A stretch of DNA of 10,908 bases from assembly GCA_964578935.1 (NCBI GenBank), contig CAZOEW010000137.1, positions 1 to 10,908 on the forward strand, given 5' to 3'. Positions 6,130 through 10,908 of this stretch are shown here, one piece after another. The DNA comes from JAQYVL01 sp964578935 (lineage in GTDB: Bacteria; Desulfobacterota; Desulfobacteria; Desulfobacterales; SURF-7). Each line of letters starts with the position of its first letter. The first letter of the stretch is position 1. A program made the position numbers and the translations under genes. The notes beneath the pieces were generated by a model. It was not told the origin of the DNA. It worked only from the letters and a program-made list of their open reading frames with translations, and made no database searches.

Positions 6130-7602
6130 ATGCTGCTCGTCCCGATAACCGGAAAGATAAGCTGGAAGAATCCTCCAGTGGTCACGATCGCCCTTATTGT
6201 GATCAACTGTTTGATCTTTTTCGTGTTTCAACGAAACGACCATACAAATTTCTTTCGGGCGCAGCAGTATTATTTCAAGTCCGGGCTGGCTGACATTGAA
6301 GTGTCGGCCTATCTTGCCAATCGGGAACGATCTCAAAATAAAACAAACATAGGGAAAAAGGATACGCTCGATGAGCAAACCCTGATCCGGTATTATCAGC
6401 AAATGGAATCCGATACCGGATTCCAGAAAAAGCTCCGGGCCGGCGAGATCATCACACGGCATGATCCAGGATATGCACGATGGAAAAAGTTGAGGGACAA
6501 GTACGAAAACCTCCTGTCTGACGTCCTCTTTTTTAAGTATGGTTTCAGACCTGCTTTCGCGAATGTGCTGACTGCATTCACGTATATGTTTCTTCATGGC
6601 GGCTTTGGGCATCTTCTGGGCAACATGATTTTTCTATGGCTGGTGGGATGCATGCTTGAGATGGGGTGCGGCAGGATATTCTGCATTGCCTCGTATCTCC
6701 TTACCGGCCTTTTTTCGGTTTTTTTGTTCTGGTTGATCTATATGGACAGCACCATTCCACTGGTAGGCGCTTCAGGAGCCATCGCCGGTTTTATGGGTGC
6801 TTTCACAACCGTCTTCGGTAGAACAAAAATCAAGGTTTTCTATTCTCTTGGCTTTTATTTCAACTATATCCGATTCCCTGCAATCCTGCTTTTCCCCATC
6901 TGGGCAGGCAATGAATTTTTCCAGCTCTTTTTTGGAGAGCAGGGCAATGTGGCATATGTTGCCCATATCGGAGGGCTGTTAAGTGGGGCGCTGATCGGTT
7001 ACCTTGATCTTAAATTCTTCAAGCTTCACGACAGCAATCTGTTTAACGAAGAACCGGAAGATAAAATTTCACCGCTGATTGAAAAGGCGATTCAATGCAT
7101 GGGCAAGCTGGATTTGGAAAAAGGGCGTAACCTTCTTGAAGCGGCACTGGTCATCGATCCTGAAAACAAAGACGCGCTTACGCATCTTTTTAACATTGAA
7201 AAAGTAAACCCCGAAAACCCGTCATTTCATCTTTCGGCAGGGCGTTTGCTGCAGCGATACAGCCTCAGAAGGGAAGATCACAAAAAAGCATACGAAATCT
7301 ACAAGGAATATACCAGCCTGACCCAACGACCCAGGCTTACGCCTGAAACGTATGTCCGCCTTGGCTCTGCTTTTTCCAGGCTTGGGCATACCCGTGTGTC
7401 TGAAAAGATATTCAACATGCTTTTAAAAAAGAAACCGGATCAACCCGGAATCCCTGCGGGTCTTCTAAAGCTTGCAACTGCCTCCAAAAACAAGACCGGC
7501 GCCGATCACTGGAAAAAATTCCTGAACGTGATCTGTACAAAATACCCGAACTCGGCTGAAGCGGGTATCGCAAAAAACATGCTTCAGGCTGATCAAGGAT
7601 AG
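6130..7602 (+). CDS. Rhomboid intramembrane serine protease with long loop insert and C-terminal TPR-like tail
   Basis: A 490-residue polytopic protein. The first membrane helix is at about 16-33. A ~105-residue polar, charged insert (about 35-140) follows, then the rhomboid core: H156-G-G-F-G-H161-L-L-G-N165 in the second helix, the catalytic serine S215 in GASGAIAG, and catalytic H279 in AHIGGLLSGALIG. The dyad is complete, so it should cleave single-pass membrane proteins within the bilayer. After the last helix (~295) the protein continues as a soluble helical tail (about 310-490) with TPR-like repeats (KGRNLLEAALVIDPENKDAL, ETYVRLGSAFSRLGHTRVSEKIF), probably cytosolic and used for binding partners. 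MLLVPITG before the first helix is a common rhomboid opening and supports the start, although only a weak ribosome site precedes it. The 12-bp gap from gltA suggests shared transcription, but no functional link to citrate synthase is known. The natural substrate is unknown. Confidence 0.9.
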   Translation: MLLVPITGKISWKNPPVVTIALIVINCLIFFVFQRNDHTNFFRAQQYYFKSGLADIEVSAYLANRERSQNKTNIGKKDTLDEQTLIRYYQQMESDTGFQKKLRAGEIITRHDPGYARWKKLRDKYENLLSDVLFFKYGFRPAFANVLTAFTYMFLHGGFGHLLGNMIFLWLVGCMLEMGCGRIFCIASYLLTGLFSVFLFWLIYMDSTIPLVGASGAIAGFMGAFTTVFGRTKIKVFYSLGFYFNYIRFPAILLFPIWAGNEFFQLFFGEQGNVAYVAHIGGLLSGALIGYLDLKFFKLHDSNLFNEEPEDKISPLIEKAIQCMGKLDLEKGRNLLEAALVIDPENKDALTHLFNIEKVNPENPSFHLSAGRLLQRYSLRREDHKKAYEIYKEYTSLTQRPRLTPETYVRLGSAFSRLGHTRVSEKIFNMLLKKKPDQPGIPAGLLKLATASKNKTGADHWKKFLNVICTKYPNSAEAGIAKNMLQADQG

Positions 7603-7636
7603 GCTTGTCTGATGCATTCGTAAAAAGTCAAAATTT

Positions 7637-7669
7637 TTTTGAAAAACCATCGTCATCTGGTTTTCAAAA
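7637..7669 (-). terminator. Possible weak terminator hairpin at the end of the AMIN gene
   Basis: TTTTGAAAAACCA (7637-7649) and TGGTTTTCAAAA (7658-7669) form a 12-bp AT-rich stem with a single bulged A. The loop contains the AMIN-gene stop codon (7653-7655). On the - strand a mixed A/T stretch with two short T runs follows rather than a clean U tract, so termination would be weak. The rest of the convergent spacer (7603-7652) holds no gene. Confidence 0.25.
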
Positions 7670-8549
7670 CCACCTCAACCCCATCCGAAGATTTTGTAAA
7701 AACCGGAAAAAGGGTTTTGTCCGATTTTAAATCCGTCACAATTCTGAGCTTATCACCATGGTTCCAGAGCCGAATCCGGGAAACCAGGGTGCTGTCAGTC
7801 GTTTTTTCAAAAAAATCAGGCTGCTGCCAAACTCCTGGAAAATCCACAACAAGTCTTGGCGGATTGCTCAGGATAAAATATTTATACGTTCTTACAGGGC
7901 TGTCGGTCTGAAAAACCAGCTTTTGCTCTGAACCGGATTCTGACAGAACAATATCCCGAAGGATTTGATCTCCTTGTTGTTCAGAAACGGATAACTTTTT
8001 TTCGGTGACTACGGTTTCTGTTTCCGGCTGTTCTTTTACGGCAGGTTCTTCGGCTTTCGGATCTTCCGATGTTTTCCACCCCTCGTCTGCCACCGGTTCC
8101 TTAGCCAAAACCTCCTCCCCGGTTTCCATGCCGGAAAATGGATCTGTCTCCTGAGAAGAGATCGATGTTTCAATATCTCCCTCTTCCGATGTACCTTCGA
8201 GAGAGAGCTTCTCTGCATTCGCTTCCTCTTCCAATATGCCTTCGACAGAGATCGTTTCAGCCTCTTCCGACTCAAAGGAACTTTCCGAGCTCCCTAACGT
8301 TTCATTCCGCTCTGGATTTTTTTCTTCAGGTGTTGTTTCCGGAACCCTTTCGAATTCCGGCTTTTTTTCGGACCGCTCCATGGTTGGATCTAATTTTGGA
8401 ATTTTCATGGATACCGGTTTTCCGGTCTCCATAATCGAAGATTTCGGCGGTTTTCCTGCCAGCAGAAAAAACCCGAACACAACAAAAACTAAAACGACAG
8501 CCCCAAGGAAAATCTTGATGGCGAGGCTTTTAAATGGTTTTTCGATCAT
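7653..8549 (-). CDS. Single-pass membrane protein with acidic linker and C-terminal AMIN domain
   Basis: The 298 residues divide into three parts. A short basic N-terminus and one membrane helix (about 10-31, IFLGAVVLVFVVFGFFLLAG) should anchor the protein in the inner membrane with its C-terminus in the periplasm. Residues ~35-190 are a disordered-looking linker rich in Glu, Ser, Thr and Pro, including a 15-residue duplicated unit at 101-130. Residues ~196-297 fit the AMIN domain (RDIVLSESG, NPPRLVVDFPGV at 229-240, LRIVTDL), which targets amidases and secretin-type proteins to peptidoglycan or to pilus and secretion complexes. There is no amidase or secretin domain here, so it may be a localisation or adaptor protein. 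The ribosome binding site is weak. It is convergent with the rhomboid gene and 127 bp downstream of the transporter gene on the same strand, with its own promoter candidate. Confidence 0.85.
   Translation of the reverse strand: MIEKPFKSLAIKIFLGAVVLVFVVFGFFLLAGKPPKSSIMETGKPVSMKIPKLDPTMERSEKKPEFERVPETTPEEKNPERNETLGSSESSFESEEAETISVEGILEEEANAEKLSLEGTSEEGDIETSISSQETDPFSGMETGEEVLAKEPVADEGWKTSEDPKAEEPAVKEQPETETVVTEKKLSVSEQQGDQILRDIVLSESGSEQKLVFQTDSPVRTYKYFILSNPPRLVVDFPGVWQQPDFFEKTTDSTLVSRIRLWNHGDKLRIVTDLKSDKTLFPVFTKSSDGVEVVLKTR
8181..8251 (-). repeat. 45-bp tandem duplication inside the AMIN-protein linker
   Basis: The 26-base stretch at 8181-8206 recurs at 8226-8251 with four mismatches. The 45-bp period encodes a 15-residue unit, seen in the protein as SVEGILEEEANAEKL followed by SLEGTSEEGDIETSI. 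It keeps the reading frame and extends the acidic spacer between membrane anchor and AMIN domain. Confidence 0.6.
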
Positions 8550-8568
8550 GATTGTACCTGTCTCCCGG

Positions 8569-8581
8569 CTCTTTCAAAGAG
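8569..8581. promoter_or_regulatory. Palindrome CTCTTT-C-AAAGAG at the AMIN-gene promoter
   Basis: A perfect 13-base palindrome with 6-base arms abuts the proposed -10 box and is centred on the predicted transcription start near 8574. This position suits a repressor operator. No regulator is encoded nearby, so the identification rests only on symmetry and position. Confidence 0.3.
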
Positions 8582-8610
8582 GTATATTTTACTCTGAATC
8601 CGTCTGTCAA
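8581..8610 (-). promoter_or_regulatory. Candidate sigma-70 promoter for the AMIN gene
   Basis: On the - strand TTGACA (8610-8605) is a perfect -35 box. TATACC (8586-8581), four of six -10 bases, follows after 18 bases. The expected start near 8574 gives a leader of about 25 bases to the ATG at 8549. It suggests the AMIN gene is transcribed independently of the upstream transporter gene. Confidence 0.5.
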
Positions 8611-8676
8611 TTCCTTTTCGGATATATCAAATCCCCCGCTTCCTTTAAAGATATTATTCATATCACAGGTTCGGCT

Positions 8677-10284
8677 TTAGTTGTGATCTTTAGCAGAGAT
8701 AAGAGAATGGTTGTTTTTCACTATTAATATTTTATATCGGCTGTCTAAATAGAGCTTACGCATAAATGTAATGCCTAAAAATGACAGGATGACGGCTGCG
8801 ATACTATCCATGCCCATAACAACACCAAAAAAGAAAAGGAATAACAGCCAGGCTGCCAGGCTGACCAGGTTGACCAGCTTTAAAAACTTTGCCCCAAGCA
8901 GTTTATGATGTTCCGGTGAAATCATCCCCTTAAGGTTATCCTGCCCGGTTCTTGTCTGCTCCTTGCCTGGAAGCATGTGAACAGCCAGGAAGCTTAACAG
9001 ATAAGCCAGTGATCCAACAAATATGAGCAATGCAATCGACATCTTGCCGCCGCTTTTTGCAGGGATATTAAAAATTGCTTCCTGCAGGAATCGAAACACA
9101 TCGTAATGGAGTCCGTTTTCATACAGCCAGGCACCACTGGCATATGAAAAAGAATATGCCAGGTTTGCCACAGACATGAACCCGGCGAAAAGAGAACCGG
9201 CAGCAGCAACAGGGATCACGACACCAACAAGACTGAATGTGCTCATCCGGATCATGGAACTAAAAATCGAAGCAAAAAAATTATATACAGCAAAATATGC
9301 CCATCGGACAACGCCCGGATCCAATCCAGGCATCATGCCTGAAATCCATCCGGTTATTTTTGAAAAATACGGTTCCACTAACAGATATTGGGTCAGATTG
9401 ATACAGATACTTAATATGATAAATATTTTAAACAACGATTTAAAACCCAGCCTGTCCTGCCATTTAATCCCCAACCATGCAAAGAGGATAACACCGGCGA
9501 AACTGCCTGCATAAGCAACACTGTCTGCATATCCGATCTGGGTCTGGGTGAACTTGATCTCCGTGATAAGGTAATTGGTCCAGAGTGCCCCCATAGCAGG
9601 TTGAAAATGAAACAGGAAATAAAACAAGATGATCCATACAACAGGGCCGGTATTCAAACCATTCCAAAAGTTGGAAACAGATTCTTTCAAAGGAACGGAT
9701 ACTGCTTTATCCCCGGGCAGTCTCAGTACAACCAAAAGCACCAGAACAGGAACAGCGGCCAGTGCAACCAGCAGATAGCTTATCCGAACATTATCCGCAA
9801 TCCAGCCGCCTGAAAAAGCAGAGACAATACTTGTGCCATATATGGCTGCCCAGCAAATCGCCTGATTCAAACCACCGGCAGCAGCCTTGGACTTGCCGGT
9901 AGTTTTTGACTCATCATCTCCGGTGATGACGGTTGCCCGGTCCACAGCTACATCCGTGCAGGCAAACAGGATTGACAGTCCAAACATCATCCAGAAAAAA
10001 ACCAGGGCAGCCGTATCAACCAGCGGCGTTAATAAATAGAGCAATGCGCCTGACAGCAATAAAAAGATCAGAACCGTTCTGGTTCTGCCGTATGCATCCA
10101 TGAAAAAACCAATGACCGGCTTAAAACTCCAGGCCAGGTATGATTTTGAAAAAAAGGACTGAGTAGCAGCTTCTGACAGGCCGTAAGTAAAATGAAAATG
10201 CCTGAAAAACGAATGATATGTAATCCCCTGAAACGGGTTTGCCAACCCCTGCAGTACGTATTCCATGGCAAACAGCACTTTCAT
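8677..10284 (-). CDS. MFS transporter, BT1/folate-biopterin or AmpG-like
   Basis: A 535-residue polytopic inner-membrane protein with about 12 core helices. The N-terminal VLQGLANPFQGITYH resembles the first helix of BT1 (folate-biopterin) and AmpG transporters. SFKPVIGFFMDAYGRTRT at 53-70 is the MFS motif A region between helices 2 and 3 (G59, D63, G66, R67). ACTDVAVDRATV at 108-119 matches the helix-4 TDV/ADV(V)D motif of the BT1/AmpG branches. After helix 12 (about 415-440) comes a soluble stretch ending in HHKLLG and then a further hydrophobic region (470-508) that could form two additional helices. The substrate cannot be fixed: pteridines, muropeptides or other small anions are all seen in related branches. 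The ATG at 10284 lacks a good ribosome binding site; M7 is an alternative. A hairpin-containing spacer lies upstream. Confidence 0.8.
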   Translation of the reverse strand: MKVLFAMEYVLQGLANPFQGITYHSFFRHFHFTYGLSEAATQSFFSKSYLAWSFKPVIGFFMDAYGRTRTVLIFLLLSGALLYLLTPLVDTAALVFFWMMFGLSILFACTDVAVDRATVITGDDESKTTGKSKAAAGGLNQAICWAAIYGTSIVSAFSGGWIADNVRISYLLVALAAVPVLVLLVVLRLPGDKAVSVPLKESVSNFWNGLNTGPVVWIILFYFLFHFQPAMGALWTNYLITEIKFTQTQIGYADSVAYAGSFAGVILFAWLGIKWQDRLGFKSLFKIFIILSICINLTQYLLVEPYFSKITGWISGMMPGLDPGVVRWAYFAVYNFFASIFSSMIRMSTFSLVGVVIPVAAAGSLFAGFMSVANLAYSFSYASGAWLYENGLHYDVFRFLQEAIFNIPAKSGGKMSIALLIFVGSLAYLLSFLAVHMLPGKEQTRTGQDNLKGMISPEHHKLLGAKFLKLVNLVSLAAWLLFLFFFGVVMGMDSIAAVILSFLGITFMRKLYLDSRYKILIVKNNHSLISAKDHN

Positions 10285-10380
10285 GGGCTGTATACCCAGA
10301 ATGGTTTTTTTAATCGCTTTTCTATCCCGTCGCAGTTAGATTTTCCTTTTTTAAAGATACAGTTTTTTAGCTGGTTGACC

Positions 10381-10437
10381 CTGCAAGCGAGCGCATTCCC
10401 CGTCCCAACCTGGCGGGACTGCGGGGTTAGCTCGCAG
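10381..10437. repeat. GC-rich hairpin repeat B
   Basis: A nested inverted repeat. The outer arms are GCGAGC (10387-10392) and GCTCGC (10430-10435), the middle arms CCCC (10398-10401) and GGGG (10423-10426), and the inner arms GTCCC (10402-10406) and GGGAC (10415-10419), around an 8-base loop. Short asymmetric internal loops separate the stems. No U tract follows on either strand, so it is unlikely to be a terminator. It resembles REP-type extragenic palindromes. Confidence 0.6.
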
Positions 10438-10465
10438 TATAAAAATGATAAAATTCCTATCAGGG

Positions 10466-10512
10466 GAAGATTCTCCGCTGCTTGTCGGAGTCGCGGGGCA
10501 GCGGAGAGCTTC
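10466..10512. repeat. GC-rich hairpin repeat A
   Basis: The arms TCTCCGCTGC (10472-10481) and GCAGCGGAGA (10498-10507) pair perfectly over 10 bp. They are extended by GAAG (10466-10469) with CTTC (10509-10512) across a small internal loop; the apical loop is 16 bases. It shares its layout with hairpin B: an outer stem, an asymmetric loop with AAT on one side, then a C/G-rich inner stem. No U tract follows directly. Confidence 0.65.
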
Positions 10513-10624
10513 AACTGAAAAACCTTTTTGGTAATAATTCTATATAATAAAAACCGGAGCAGGAAGTCAACCGCCGCCTGCCTGATAATGGTAAACAATG
10601 CCAGTCACATGCTAAACTTTAAAA

Positions 10625-10795
10625 GTGGGGACGGTGGGGATAAAAATGTGAATTCCGAGGACAATATACTTTTTAAGAAAAATAAAATAGGTTCAGGTCA
10701 CATGGAAAGGTGCTTAATCTTGCATTCTGAATAATGGCTTTCTTTTATACTGTAAGCAAAACCTGAAAATTCTCCGAAATAAATATACTGTCCCC
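10625..10795. repeat. GGGGAC-type repeats with an imperfect inverted pair
   Basis: GTGGGGA occurs twice with a 9-base period at 10625-10640. The 18-base stretch at 10657-10674 (GAGGACAATATACTTTTT) is matched 14 of 18 by the reverse complement of 10778-10795. A second pair, TTCAGGT (10692-10698) and ACCTGAA (10761-10767), is nested inside. Motifs of this GGGGACA-TATA type are common beside REP-associated tyrosine transposases in deltaproteobacterial genomes (recalled, not searched). The right arm falls inside the partial gene, so part of the match may be chance. Confidence 0.4.
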
Positions 10796-10908
10796 TGATT
10801 CAAGAAAATAAGGCTGATCAATTCCTGCGATTATTCTCGTATCAAAAAATCGGGAACGGCTGAGGTCTATGCGGTAAATCACAGAATACCGGTTTGGTGC
10901 GAGCAAAG
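10745..10908 (-). CDS. C-terminal fragment of an unidentified protein (partial)
   Basis: On the - strand the frame is open from the window edge for 53 codons and ends at TAA (10747-10745). The translation has a natural protein composition, including NRYSVIYRIDL, FFDTRIIAGIDQPYF and LESGDSIFISENFQVLLTV at the end. The pattern of IYRIDL, about 25 residues, then GDSIFIS is reminiscent of the C-terminal part of Wza/SLBB-type polysaccharide export proteins (YRLDL ... GDVIYVS). This is only a weak inference from a short fragment. The start and most of the protein lie outside the window. It would be the next gene upstream of the transporter on the same strand. Confidence 0.5.
   Translation of the reverse strand, partial: LLAPNRYSVIYRIDLSRSRFFDTRIIAGIDQPYFLESGDSIFISENFQVLLTV

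Larger units (their letters stand above)
10285..10744. other. 460-bp gene-poor spacer with repeats
   Basis: No reading frame here looks like a real gene. Frames that stay open run through the hairpins and have no family resemblance or ribosome binding site. The spacer holds two GC-rich hairpins (10381-10437 and 10466-10512) and GGGGAC-type repeats (from 10625), described separately, inside otherwise AT-rich DNA. No convincing promoter for the transporter gene was found. Confidence 0.65.

Noticed and set aside
5869..6612. 247-codon open frame antisense to the gltA end and rhomboid start
   Set aside because: It is antisense to two clearly conserved genes and its product resembles no family.
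10381..10437. Rho-independent terminator for the gene at the right edge
   Set aside because: No U tract follows the stem on either strand, and the inner stem is interrupted by asymmetric loops.
10381..10512. CRISPR-like or tandem repeat array
   Set aside because: There are only two imperfect palindromes of different sequence, with no regularly spaced direct repeats.
10281..10598. 105-codon open frame on the - strand upstream of the transporter
   Set aside because: It runs through both GC-rich hairpins, overlaps the transporter start, and has no ribosome site or family resemblance; it looks like translated repeat DNA.
10528..10734. 68-codon open frame on the + strand in the right-hand spacer
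   Set aside because: It covers the GGGGAC repeats and has no recognisable protein features; its openness is explained by repeat sequence.

Overview
The window is a stretch of bacterial chromosome, roughly 45% G+C by eye, from a Gram-negative organism. An outer-membrane barrel protein with a signal peptide and terminal Phe, a TIGR04219-like family, a BON-fused kinase-like protein and GC-rich hairpin repeats together suggest a sulfate-reducer-type deltaproteobacterium (Desulfobacterota, Desulfobacterales-like). That placement is an inference from gene style, not a database match. No rRNA, tRNA, CRISPR array, prophage or intact transposase was seen.

Left part (1-2320, + strand): a cytidylate-kinase-like protein with a C-terminal BON domain, an RlmN-type radical-SAM 23S rRNA methyltransferase that apparently starts at TTG, and a small FmdB-type zinc-ribbon protein. 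The last has its own promoter-like sequence overlapping the rlmN stop codon.

Middle (2322-4565, - strand): a probable three-gene operon read right to left. It holds an unrecognised ~260-residue soluble protein, an outer-membrane beta-barrel protein, and a glyoxalase-II-like metallo-beta-lactamase-fold hydrolase whose start overlaps the barrel stop (TAATG). The hydrolase converges on fmdB with one base between the two stop codons. A 268-bp divergent spacer separates this operon from gltA.

Right-centre (4834-7602, + strand): type II (Si) citrate synthase, followed 12 bp later by a rhomboid intramembrane protease with a ~105-residue insert after its first membrane helix and a cytosolic TPR-like tail. 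Convergent to these (7653-10284, - strand) are a single-pass membrane protein with an acidic linker and C-terminal AMIN domain, and a 535-residue polytopic transporter related to the BT1/folate-biopterin or AmpG branches of the MFS.

Right edge (10285-10908): a ~460-bp gene-poor spacer holding two GC-rich hairpins of the same design and GGGGAC-type repeats like those often found around REP-associated transposases. The last ~160 bases read as the C-terminus of another - strand gene that runs off the window.

Most of the content is housekeeping plus envelope functions. I did not find a clear new defence or mobile system. The most unusual points are the kinase-BON fusion, the rhomboid-TPR protein coupled to citrate synthase, the unknown protein heading the barrel/hydrolase operon, and the paired hairpin repeats.
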